A stretch of DNA of 64,000 bases. Source: Pohlia nutans (Eukaryota; Streptophyta; Bryopsida; Bryales; Mniaceae). A model generated the notes under the pieces. That model saw only the letters and a list, made by a program, of their open reading frames with translations. It was not told the origin of the DNA and did no database searches. Location of the stretch: the NCBI GenBank assembly GCA_022496805.1, contig CM040100.1, positions 14,289,009 through 14,353,008 of the forward strand. The letters run 5' to 3'. Made by a program: the position numbers and the translations under genes. This document shows, in pieces, positions 1 to 10,847 of the stretch; within the stretch, counting starts at the first letter, position 1, and each line of letters opens with the position of its first letter.

Positions 1-848
1 TTGTTGATTCTCCAACATGAATTTTGAAGCCAAACATAATAGAGTTCCCACATTTTGTTAGAAATTTCCCAAGTACGTGTAACTATAGTGCCAAAAAATA
101 CACGTGGTTCTTAATCGTGGGACTTTTCGAAAAATGCAAGAGTTTCATGGATTCTCTAACAGAAGAGATTGGTTGCAATCGGCCAACTGTCATTGGCAGT
201 TCAATCAAATTTATGTAAGCCCAAAAGTGCACTTCTTTTGATCATGCTAAACATTGTGAAAGAATCACAGTAGGATTGTAGGACTGCTAGCACTTCTCTT
301 GATCATGCTTCAGAGTAAGGAACTATCAAGATTCTACTACTAGCAACTTTCACCAATTTATGATCGAAAATAGTTTTAGAGCACGAAATTAACAGAGAAT
401 TCTATAGAGCAGTCGAATACCCTCATGAAGCATGATTAAAACCCCAAGAACAAAAAAAAACAAAAAAAACAAAAAAAACAAACACATAAACGTGCAGGGA
501 AATTGAACAACCAAGAGTTGGAATCGCGCACCTGCAGAAAGGACAACGAGGTTTGCAAGTGATGAGGTACGCCTCTGTCCCTGCATTTGTACATAATTTT
601 TGTGCTTGGCAAGGCCGAAGTCTGTGCATGCGTCCATGTTTGATGACTCTCGGAAGCTCGGAAAACGCCAAAAATCTAGGACCTAATCTGCCTTGCGCTC
701 TTTTGTAATGTAACACGAAGAGGGAGATTACGTAGCACCGCACCTATGTCTATGAAATCTACGAAACTTGAAGACTCGCAATTAACTAAAAGCAAACTAT
801 AGTGGTAGAATTGTCTCAAAGAAAAATTCTTCTTTTTGGCTAAAGCCG
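1..848. other. intergenic, no gene recognised
   Basis: I see no conserved protein, RNA gene or paired terminal repeat here. A short A-rich tract interrupted by single C residues lies near 450-480. The stretch ends at the CCG trinucleotide (846-848) that is the left target duplication of the CACTA element. Confidence 0.5.
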
Positions 849-869
849 CACTACTAGGAAAGGAGTCGA

Positions 870-1100
870 AATATGACTATGGCCATATGACTAGATATGA
901 CTATCGGTTAGAATTCAGTCATCAGTAACTACTTTGGTTACTAGAACAGTCTATAGTCATCACATGACTATGTTTTTAGTCATATTTTCACGGAACCTCA
1001 ATGGGAACTCTGTAGGGAACGTATTCTTCCGGTTGTTTTTTGCGTGGGCAGCCATATGACTAGAATTAGTAGTTTTGTGACTATAGTTTTGGGCAGCCAA
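870..1100. repeat. left subterminal TGACTA/TAGTCA repeats of the CACTA element
   Basis: Many copies of ATGACTA and TAGTCAT occur in both orientations just inside the left inverted repeat. In En/Spm elements such subterminal repeats bind the TNPA protein and are needed for excision; that role here is inferred. Confidence 0.7.
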
Positions 1101-1552
1101 TTGTTAGTGGGTTTTAGAATGGGGCCTTCATGGTTTTAATTCAAATTTTTATCCTTTGTTTTAGTTCGATTTATTCTTTCAATTTGACTTTCCTTCCTTC
1201 AGTTTACACTCTTCTTTCGAATATATTTTGTTCCTTTAAGGTTTTAACCTTTTATATATTGTATTTTTTTAATTTTTAATTTAAAACAAACTAGCATGTT
1301 TTTTTTTTTTTTTTTTTCATTCCATAATTATTTTTCTTCTTACATTTTTATATCATTTTATCAATTCGGATGTCATGGATATTTTTTCCAAATACCCTTC
1401 TCACTGTTTACAGTCGCTGCAGTTCTCTTTGTACCTTGTTCAAATACTTGTCATTTATTTACTTTGCATTGATGTTTTGTTTTTCTCTTTTTGACTATGA
1501 TAGTTTTATTTTGACTACAGCGCTTCTTCCCCTCATGTATTCTTTCCACTTT

Positions 1553-1723
1553 CACTACTAGAAAATCCAATTGTTCTGTTGATTCGGTCGCATTGATGCA
1601 GGACACTTTTCTGTTGATTTGGACAAAAATTTGTTGATTTGAACAGAAATCTGTTGATTTGGACAAAAACGCGACCACATCAACGCGACCGAATCAACAG
1701 AATAGTTGGATTTTCTAGTAGTG
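1553..1723. mobile_element. 171-bp CACTA-type MITE nested in the larger CACTA element
   Basis: The ends read CACTACTAGAAAATCCAA and its reverse complement, with inverted repeats of nearly 40 bp. TTT lies directly on both sides (1550-1552 and 1724-1726), a 3-bp duplication fitting CACTA elements. The interior carries several near-repeats of CTGTTGATTTGGACAAAAA. The terminal sequence differs from that of the host element after about nine bases, so it is a separate family. Confidence 0.85.
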
Positions 1724-1980
1724 TTTCGTTTAATCTACCTCTCCCTCTTTTTTATCAGCTTTTTCTTTCAAGTTGTGCCTGTTTCACGTCTATGCTGAAT
1801 TTTTTCTCAATCATTGGTTTTGATGTGCTTTGATATTCATCTTGAATTTTAATTTGAGGTAGTGCGCATGCATGTTCTAGCTTCAATCAGTGACGTTGAA
1901 GATAATTATAAGGCAAGTCCAATTGTATACCTTGGCAATGTAGAATAATTAGCAATGTGGAATTAGCCATTTGCTGCACT

Positions 1981-2388
1981 TCAAAAACTACTTTTAGTCA
2001 CTGTAGACAGTAATGTCGAGCGATCAAATCTCAACAATGTGAATCCATATTTGTTCCATTTCATTGTAGCCCAAGCTCCCCTCTTGTTTTCTTGTGCCCA
2101 TGTACAATACAACACCACCACTTCAAATTTCCCGTAGTCTACGTTGATAATTTCGTCCACCCACCCCACATACTCCAGATTTACTGTCCTCATGTTCCAG
2201 TCACTAGAACTAGCGCGACAAGATTGAAGAAACGTAGCCGCTACTCCACTATCACATGTGGACATATCTGCTTCTGCTCCGTGTACTCGTACATGATTGC
2301 CGTATGCATGCATCGCCTTGTATCCCTTTGCTTCTCGTGTAGGAGGCAGTAACAGTGCGAGTATATCCCCAGAGACATAATTCCCCAT
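1981..2388 (-). pseudogene. DUF4216-type fragment of an En/Spm transposon protein
   Basis: A 135-codon open frame on the minus strand. Its middle and end (EYVGWVDEIINVDYGKFEVV, then WNKYGFTLLRFDR) have the pattern of the DUF4216 domain, which lies downstream of the TNP2 transposase in plant CACTA elements. The usual TNP2 catalytic part is missing from this element, so I read it as a relic of the parental autonomous copy. It sits on the strand opposite the TNPA-like gene. Whether it is still expressed cannot be judged. Confidence 0.6.
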
Positions 2389-3565
2389 CGCATTGTCTTT
2401 AGATACAGCATTTTGGAACCACGTATTGAAGGATTCCTGTCGTATATCTATGGGATAATCTAGAAGTCTTCTCTTGCTTTGTCTTCGGAATTCTTTTCAG
2501 GCCTCTTCTCGTCGACTCATTTCACTCGCATACCGCCTGCAGTATACACATCACCTCGAGTCCGTTATTTTTCCTAAACCGTTAGAATACAACCTCATGT
2601 GTATCTCTATTAGTCAGCTTTTCCAGAATAGTGACTATGCTTAGTCGTTTTATTCACTTTCCTTACTGTTCCGTCTGTCTCGTGCTAATAGCTAGTCCTT
2701 AAATCTAAAATGATGACCAGACGAAGTGCTTAGTTTATCTTATATTACTATGTAAGAATTATATTGCTTGGGTGCATACTCTCTGTAATTTTGAAGGATT
2801 TCATGCAATGTTCCTCTCTTGTTTTGGTGATGCCCTCATCTAAATTAGGTTCTGTACAATTCGATCAATACAATTGGACATGAACTCTTTGCGAGTTGTG
2901 GATGGCGAATTCACGAAGAGTGAGAAATACTGCACTCGTTCTTAATTTGCAGGCGAGGGTCTGAGCCAATAGACCTTACCGCTTTTAGTAAAGATGTCAC
3001 CGACAGAGGAAGAAGTGTCCAAGTTTCAAGAGTATAAGGGCGACTCAGTTTTGTTGGGTCCAGCAGATCGCATCATTCTATAAATACTTCAGATTCCTAA
3101 TGCGTTTGAGCGCCTTGACACGTTGCTTTATAGGGCATTGTTTGAGGAAGAGCTAAATATACTCATTCTAGCACTATTTCAAAATCGTCAATGATGTGCG
3201 TACATCTAGTCATGGATGTAGAACTCCTGACTACGAATAGTCAACGAAGCAGACGAGGTGACTAAACCTAGTCATCGATGGATAACGGTGAACTATTAAT
3301 AGCATTGCAATGACTACAAACACGTGGCGGCGGCGGCGATAATTCCGCACCCTAAACGCAGCCGCCACCCATTGATTACGAAATCCTAAGTGGTTCGAAT
3401 TTCACTTTCACCCCACTTCCTCACTCCCTCAGTCAACCTCTTCAATCATCATTGCATAGTATTGTTGTACTTAGACTAACCTTATCCTTGCTGGAATTTG
3501 AAAAATGGAGACCACTGCTCAAAATTCACTTGCATCTCGTCGTCGCACTTGGAAGATATGTCGCC

Positions 3566-4889
3566 ATGGCAAAATCGAAGAAGCCCACGGTGCCGGAAAG
3601 CGAGCCGTCAAAGGAGGAAGAATCGAATGAAGAAGAGTCGAAGGAGGAAGAGTCGAAGGAGGAAGAGTCTGATGAGGAGCAGGAAAGCAGCAGCAGCGAG
3701 GAATCCGAAGCAGAGGCAGAGGCGGCGAAGTCCTCACCAAAGTTAGATCTTAATAGCGCGTTGTCATCTACGGCGGAAGAGCCTGGTGTAGAGGAAGACA
3801 ACAAGGAGGAAGCAGTCAGTGACAGCGGAGAAAGCGACGTGGAGGCGGAGGTCGCGGAGAAATCGATAGCTGCGAAGACAGCGGCCCCGTCGACAGCAAC
3901 TACGAGGGCGGTTTTAGAATTTAGGGTTTAGGGTCGAAATGACTAGTGCTAGTCATGCTTATGGAATTTATGACTAAAGTTAGTCACGTTCTTTACATTG
4001 CTGACTAGAATTAGTCAGGAAGTCCCCTTTAACTCAACATGTTTTCATGACTGACTGTGGTTGTTTATACTGGAATAAACATGAGTCTGAAGGAAGAGAC
4101 GATGTGCAAATAGAAGAAGTCAGCAAAGGGAAGGAAGTCGAGGCGGACACTGCCTTGCCATTGCCGCCGAAGCATCGTCCAGCTGGTGAGAAGAGGAAGA
4201 GGATTACTGAGGTACAGAAGCTTGAAATCAGCGGGGGTGAGCAGAAGATACCCCAGACAGAGAAGGGTACCACCAGCGTTTACAAGAGGAGAGAGAAGGG
4301 GTCTTCTAATGAGCGGGAGCAAATGAGGACAGAGAAGGGATCCCCCGTTGCTCAAGAGAGGAAGACACGGGGAAAGGGTGGAAAACATAAGAAATCAAGG
4401 AATCTTGTTGTCGTGGCAAAAGATAGTAAGGAAGACAAAGTGGGGGCTCATCAGGACAAGAGCACATCAAAGGTAAGGAAAGCCGAAGCACTACCCACTT
4501 CGTTCTTTCTTAAACTACATGCTTAGTTTTTGTGGCAGTCCTCATTCCATTATTTACAAGTGTTCGTGGAATTGCAGACAAGTGGACAAAAGGACGAAGC
4601 CTCATCGCCTTCAGAATTTAGCAAAGGCGATGTTGTGGAAATCATGGGTGTTGCAGACGGGGAAGAAGAACAGGTGGTTGGTATTGGGAAGGTGATTAAC
4701 TTGGAAGGAGCCAGATTGCATGGGGTCACAATTCCAGAAGGGTGTGTCTCCGTGGAGGTGCAGAAGACCAACGACGACGACTACCTTCTCTATTCCAGCG
4801 TAGAATTGGACGACCCTTCTATCACGAAGATGGGACAAGTGGTAGATAGCTTTATATTGTGGCCCACCCAATTCTTAAAGCCCTTATGA
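3566..4889 (+). CDS. TNPA-like protein of the CACTA element (predicted, three exons)
   Basis: The first exon starts at ATG 3566 (MAKSKK) and is strongly acidic, with repeated KEEES blocks. The second exon (roughly 4085-4472) is lysine-rich and highly charged. The third (4578-4889) contains the pattern VVGIGKV..LHGVTIPEGCVSVEV..ILWP, matching the C-terminal domain of plant Ptta/En/Spm Tnp1-type proteins. The intron 4473-4577 has clear GT and AG borders and joins the frames in phase 0. The first intron (about 3907-4084) is less certain; its donor could be the GTTTTA at 3909. TNPA proteins bind the subterminal repeats and bring the element ends together. The gene lies wholly inside the CACTA element and runs towards its right end. 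Confidence 0.6.
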
Positions 4890-4959
4890 GCAATTGCGTT
4901 GGCTAAAATAGGGCATTGTTCAATGCGGTTAGAACAGTATGGATATTAGACATTGACGC

Positions 4960-5604
4960 TGATTGTAGTCATTGATTTCTATCAGCGGACTATATTTAGT
5001 CACTTAGTCTCCTTAACTTTTTGGATCTCATGACTATGATATGTGAACCAAAATGACTATATGTAGTCATTAGCTGTAGTCACGTGATTGAAAGCAATGA
5101 CTATGCATAGTCAGTTTCTGAGCAATTTTGTTCGAAAATAAAGCTTTTATTCAGTCATATCGTTGGGCGTAAACTTGAATGTATCTAAAGTTCTGACTAC
5201 AACTAGTCATACAAATGTGAATGATTGACGAGCCTTCACGAATATCTAAACCGAAAAAATGACTAATTCTAGTCATCACGACCACATTCTGCAACCAACG
5301 ATAGTCATATTATGACATCATTAAATTATGACATTTTAGTCATTGACTTGAATTCTCTGACTAAATCTAGTCAGATTTTTCTGACTATTCCTAGTCACAT
5401 ATATGACTAAAATTAGTCACATTTATCGGGCTGCCCATAATCGAGGTCCCAAAATTCTTTTGGGAACGTGCCACTAGGAACGTATGCCCGCAAATATGAC
5501 TGGAGTATATTTAGTAATTTTCGTTGTCCGTTATGACTGGGTTGATGACTGAAATTGGTAGTAGTCATCAGGTCAATTTATGCCCGTTTTCAATCATAAA
5601 CCCC
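4960..5604. repeat. right subterminal TGACTA/TAGTCA repeats of the CACTA element
   Basis: A dense run of about a dozen palindromic units in which TGACTA is separated by a few A/T bases from TAGTCA, in addition to single half-sites. They mirror the repeats behind the left end and stop at the right terminal inverted repeat. Confidence 0.75.
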
Positions 5605-5779
5605 AGTCATATTTCGACTCCTTTCCTAGTAGTGCCGGTCTTATCTTGGTGCCACATCCTCAGCCACGTAGGTCCGGCATTTAGGAAGTACCCATGGTGT
5701 GAACACGTCACCAGATAATGGGGAAACATTGGCGGTGCTACCTCTCCCAAACGCCATGTGCAAACATACCTTAAGCTAG

Positions 5780-6039
5780 TACAGTCGGGTACAACATGCT
5801 TACAATTTTTTTTGTAAGCATTGAAAGTAGGTAGATCCTATATCAAGCATCTACATTGATTCTGAATATTTCAAATATGGCAAGGGAAAATTCCTACCAA
5901 TAGAGGACTAGGGTAGGAATGTCCCTTTCAATTTGTAGGTCCATGTGTGCTATAACGAACACATTATAATTTAGGGAAGGGACTATGTTTTTATGAGGGA
6001 GGAGTCAAAAAATTTGTAAGCAACTTGTACCTGGTTGTA
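5780..6039. mobile_element. Tc1/mariner-type MITE (T1)
   Basis: The left end TACAGTCGGGTACAACATGC pairs imperfectly with the right end (reverse complement TACAACCAGGTACAAGTTGC), and both continue into TTACAA..TTTTT. TA flanks both ends (5780-5781, 6038-6039). The interior has no coding capacity. Confidence 0.7.
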
Positions 6040-6648
6040 CAGTGGGATACAAGATGGTTACGAATTTTTGAATCTAGTTGAGATTTGTGGGAACTTTGGA
6101 AGGCCCATGTATGCTCAAAAATGAAAGGAATTTCAAATTGTAAATTGCATTGGAATCACACTAAAGTCTACTTTTATCATCATTACATATACACATATGT
6201 AATTGAAAATCATACAAAAAATTGATGTTTTCTATATGCTATCAACCATTTAGTGTTGCCACCATTTGTGAAAATTACAACTTGTATTTAATGATACATA
6301 TTAGAAATGAACCTTCACAATTGCTTTAGAGATACTTGATCTCGCACCACTTCAACTACTTGTATGATTTCTTACTTATTCTTTACCTTAATGCAAAAAA
6401 TCTTTGACTATCTTCCAAAGGTTCACTATGAAATGATAGATAGTGTATAAAAGAAATCTAAATTGTTGTATGATTAAAAAAGAAAAAATTCATGTATTAC
6501 AAAGTTGAAGCACGCTTCATTGCAATTCCAATGCAATTAGTGGTTTCAAAATTGGTTCATTTTTTAGCATGCCAGAGCTTCCTAAAAATTGTTGAACTTT
6601 CTAGTGAAAATTGATTGAAAATTTGTAACCATCCTGTACTCCACTGTA
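6038..6648. mobile_element. Tc1/mariner-type non-autonomous element (T2)
   Basis: The ends are TACAGTGGGATACAAGATGG and, on the reverse strand of the right side, TACAGTGGAGTACAGGATGG, both followed by TTAC. It shares the TA at 6038-6039 with the element on its left and the TA at 6647-6648 with the element on its right. It is 611 bp and has no open frame of note. Confidence 0.75.
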
Positions 6649-8616
6649 TAGTGGCCTTCAATAAGTCTTACAACCCCATTAGAAACTCAAAGGCATTTAC
6701 TCTCCTTCCAAAACACAATGTTGGCATGTTACCTGGGATATTTGATTGAGATTTTTGGCATGTGTCATTTTTTATTTTTTATTTTTTATTTTTTATCTTT
6801 GGTGCGGGCGAAGGATTTGCGGCTGCCACAAGAGGAATGAAAAAAAATAGAAGAAAAAGAAGAAGACAAGAAGGAAGACAAGAAGGAAAAGAAATTGAAG
6901 ACAAGAAAGAAATATGATAAATGAATCAAGATAAAGAAAAAATAAAATAAAAAATAAAATAAAAGATAAAGATAAAAGATAAAAGATAAGAATATAAATT
7001 AAATTAAATAATTGTTTGTTTACAATGAAAGTAATTGTAGTGTCAGTGAACTTTGCATCATGACAAGAAGTTATGTGCCAGATAATGCGAAAAATATGAT
7101 AGTTGGCATGAGAGAAGTTGGCTTGACATTGAGCAAAATCAGAGACACTGTAGGAAGACCCAAATCAACAATTTCAAGGGTCTTGAAGAGATACAATGAA
7201 TGTGGCTCTCTAAAGCCAGCAAATAAGCCTGGTAGGCCACATAAGTTGAGTGATCAAGGTAGGAGAAGGCTCATGAAAGATTTTAGTAGTAACTGCCGTG
7301 CTCCTGTTGCGGAACTTTGTAAGAATATTACACCTCATGTGGGCATGGGGACTTTACGTAAAGAGATTCATGAGCTAGGTGTTAATAGTTGCATTGCGGT
7401 CAATAAACCATTCTTAAATAATATACATAGAGCTAAGAGGTTGGCCTTTGCAAACCAACACGTGCTCTGAACGGTTCATGATTGGAACAATGTGATTTGG
7501 ACAGACGAGTCATCTTTTGAAGTCGGAAAACAATCACGTCAAATTCGAGTGTGGCGGACAGTTTACGAACGCTACAATTGGGATTGCTTAACACCTACAT
7601 TCAAATCCGGAAGGACTTCAATTATGGTATGGGGTGCTTTCACTGGCTCTACTAAGTCTTATTTGGTGTTATTCCCTCCTAACAAACGTACTACTGCGGA
7701 CTTTGTAGAGATAGTGTGTGAGGGAGCATTAGAGAATTATTATTGGCACTATGACCACCATGACCACCTCATTTTGATGGAAGATGGTGCACCAGTACAT
7801 CGCAGCAATGCACAAAAGTTTTGGAGGGAACAACTTGGATTGACAAAGCTTGAATGGCTAGCAAATTCTCTTGACCTCAATCCTATTGAGAATGTGTGGA
7901 AGCAAGTCAAAGATCAAGTGCAAAAAAGACGTAGAACCCAAAACATAGATGAAATGTGGACAGCAGTGAACTTGGCATGGGAGGATATACCTCAAGAAAA
8001 CATCCAAAAGTTGATTTTTACTATGCCAAATCGAATGGAAGTTGTGATAGCAGCTAAAGGTGGTAGCACTCGATGGTAGTGGATGTACCTCTTTGTTTGA
8101 ACATAGTTTCTAGTGAATAAGACATAATGTAAATTTGTGTTATAGTAGGCTTCTACAGTACTATAGCTCTCTAATGGTACCTTATATGACTACTTTTGTT
8201 CAAATCTTTGTGTAATACATGAACTTCTTTTCCTTTGCCTTGAATGTGTTTGAAAGAAAATTACTAAACTCATTAAAGTCACATAGAGGAAAATTTTACC
8301 TACACAATGTGAGTTTTTGTAATATGAAAGATGTGGACAATGGTGTTTCCAAAATACAAGTGCAATCAAATTTTTTTAAATCATCACATTTATTTTTCAG
8401 TTAATTAATATGTATAGCCGTGAAAATCAAATAAAATAATTCGCCAAAAATGGAGTTCCTATTTTTGGATATTGAAAATATATATGTTGGTTAAGATTCC
8501 ATAAAGAAATAGATTTAATAGGATAATTTTAATAGAATTTTCTTAAAAAGATATTAAAAAGGAAAATCTTGAAGGACTTCATAGTGGGGTTGCAAGACTT
8601 ATTGAGCCCCATTGTA
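6647..8616 (+). mobile_element. Tc1-like transposon with a transposase gene (T3)
   Basis: A 1,970-bp element. The left end TATAGTGGCCTTCAATAAGT and the right end (reverse strand TACAATGGGGCTCAATAAGT) are matching inverted repeats that run on into CTT(A/G)CAACCCCA, and TA lies at each end. It contains a 340-codon transposase frame with one stop codon, 7060-8079. Between the left end and the gene are simple T-rich and A-rich tracts (about 6765-7000). The size and layout are those of a Tc1-type element. Confidence 0.85.
7060..8079 (+). pseudogene. Tc1-type DD34E transposase broken by one stop codon
   Basis: The frame starts at ATG 7060 (MTRSYVPDN) and runs 340 codons, the usual Tc1 transposase length, except for an in-frame TGA at 7468-7470. 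The reading frame is the same on both sides, so it is a nonsense change and not a frameshift. N-terminal residues 1-60 form a paired-type helix-turn-helix (STISRVLKRYNECG), followed by a GRPR-like linker (GRPHKLS). The catalytic motifs are visible: WTDES (first Asp), LMEDGAPVH (second Asp) and LNPIENVWK (Glu), with 34 residues between the second Asp and the Glu, that is DD34E. In flowering plants the common mariner-like elements are DD39D, so this type is unusual for a plant. The protein would cut and paste the element at TA sites; this copy is likely inactive. Confidence 0.9.
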
Positions 8617-9460
8617 CAATGGCCTCCAATAAGTCTTGCAACCCCACTTTCAAACCTTGCACTAAAACATTTATCACACTCACTACGACGGTTTGTTGAC
8701 CATGAAATTTTGCATGTACCACTGCTTGGACATAAAGCATTTTTGGGCCAAATTTGGTACCTTAAAAATGCACGGTTTATGAAATAATGCTAATTTGCTA
8801 ACTTTTAGGCCTCTGTTAAAAAAAAATCATATATGGTACTCAATAGCTGCCAAGGATCCAAATTTTTGGTAGAAAGTAGAAGTCGCAATGAGGAACAATA
8901 TGGTGTTATAAAAAATAATGGTATTCCTAAGTATTTTTGTGTCCACATGCAATTCAAAATTTTAAAAAGAAGGCTAAATTTTTGTTTAATTATATAATAA
9001 AGTAATTTTCGACGTTTGTCACTTTTTTTGTAACACCATGTTGTCATAGTAAGGAGTAACATGGTGTCACAAAAAGATGAGAAAAAGGTCAATTACTTTA
9101 TTACATAATTAAACTAAAATTTGGTATTACTTTTAAAATTTTGAATTGCATGTGGACACAAAAATACTTAGGAATACCATTATTTTTTATAACACCCTAT
9201 TGTTCCTCATTGCGACTTCTACCTTCTACCAAAAATTTGGATCCTTGGCAGCTATTGGGTACCATATATGATTTTTTTTTAACAGAGGCCTAAAAGTTAG
9301 CAAATTAGCATTATTTCATAAACCGTGCATTTTTAAGGTACCAAATTTGGCCCAAAAATGCTTTATGTCCAAGCGGTGGTACATGCAAAATTTCATGGTC
9401 AGCGAACCGTCGTAGTGAGTGTGATAAATATTTTAGTGCAAGGTTTGAAAGTGGGGTTGC
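8615..9460. mobile_element. foldback Tc1/mariner-type element (T4), right tip missing
   Basis: It starts TACAATGGCCTCCAATAAGT, the same terminus as the neighbouring transposase-bearing element. The first ~420 bp are repeated as an inverted copy up to 9460, with the centre near 9040, making an 850-bp near-palindrome. The right arm stops at GTGGGGTTGC; the last ~25 bp (AAGACTTATTGG..ATTGTA in the inverted sense) are absent and the unrelated, GC-rich sequence upstream of ATG8 follows directly. It has no coding function. Confidence 0.8.
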
Positions 9461-10108
9461 CCGCCGACCCGAGCCTCGAGAGCTGCCCGAGTTGTAACGA
9501 GGCATTCCTTTGCCTTGCCGCCCTCTGCCACCCCAAGACGCCGTCCGACGCACGTGATGCTGGAAATAACTTCGCCCGACGCCAAGGCACCCTAGTGACG
9601 AGCACCCTAGTGACGCTTCTGCAATAAAGGGACCTGACGTTCGGGACAAGCAACCACTTCTGCCCCGACCCTCCGCCCAAACCTCCCCCGAGCCTCCTCC
9701 CGCTCCCGAGCCTCGCCCTTCGGTCTTGGTGTGTGTGTCTCTCTCTCTCATACTTTTGCTTCGCGTCTATCTTCCCCTTCACTTGCCGTGCCCTTCATTC
9801 GCTGTTCATTCCGCCTCTTCTCCCTCGCCTGCGCCTCAAGGAGCTTCCAATCGTTTACGGTGCGTTTCTCTCGAATTCTGATGCGCCGCTTTGGTTTTAG
9901 GGTGAGCGGCAACAAAAAAGTGCGAGAGAACAAAGAGTCGGCATGGCGAGTTTGTCGGCGCTCTGTAGGGTTTGGTGCTTTGCCCGCTTTTTGCATGTCT
10001 TAGGTGTTAAGTTTCCATCTCATCGTTGTTTTTGCACTTGCGGTTATCAGGTGAAGGACGATTATCGAGGTTCGAAGTCATATCATCGTATTAACCCCGG
10101 TTCCAACT
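9461..10108 (+). promoter_or_regulatory. ATG8 upstream region and probable 5' leader
   Basis: This stretch is clearly richer in G+C than its surroundings and contains a short CT microsatellite (about 9731-9750). No protein-coding signal is convincing. A candidate 5'-UTR intron could lie between the GGTGAGCGG near 9899 and an AG near 10050, but this is only a possibility. I see no certain TATA box. The region begins exactly where the truncated foldback element ends. Confidence 0.4.

Positions 10109-10847
<739 letters not shown>

Larger units (their letters stand above)
849..5634. mobile_element. CACTA (En/Spm) DNA transposon, complete, non-autonomous
   Basis: The element is 4,786 bp. It starts CACTACTAGGAAAGGAGTCG and ends with the exact reverse complement; the inverted repeats match over 30 bp (849-878 and 5605-5634). 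The 3-bp duplication CCG lies on both sides (846-848, 5635-5637), as expected for the CACTA superfamily. Both subterminal regions are crowded with palindromic TGACTA...TAGTCA units, like the TNPA-binding repeats of En/Spm. Inside are a DUF4216 fragment (minus strand) and a TNPA-like gene (plus strand), but I find no TNP2/TNPD transposase core, so it probably moves only with help. Perfect termini suggest recent activity. Confidence 0.93.

Noticed and set aside
3900..3935. TTTAGGGTTTAGGG near the first exon of the TNPA-like gene as an interstitial telomere
   Set aside because: Only two units; more likely chance or a telo-box-like motif.
4960..5604. Regularly spaced short palindromes reminiscent of a CRISPR array
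   Set aside because: Spacers vary irregularly and units are 12-16 bp A/T-rich palindromes typical of CACTA subterminal repeats; the DNA is plant nuclear.
9311..10003. Several open frames in the GC-rich region before ATG8
   Set aside because: They overlap each other on both strands and the foldback element, have low-complexity Gly/Arg/Ser content and no known domain.
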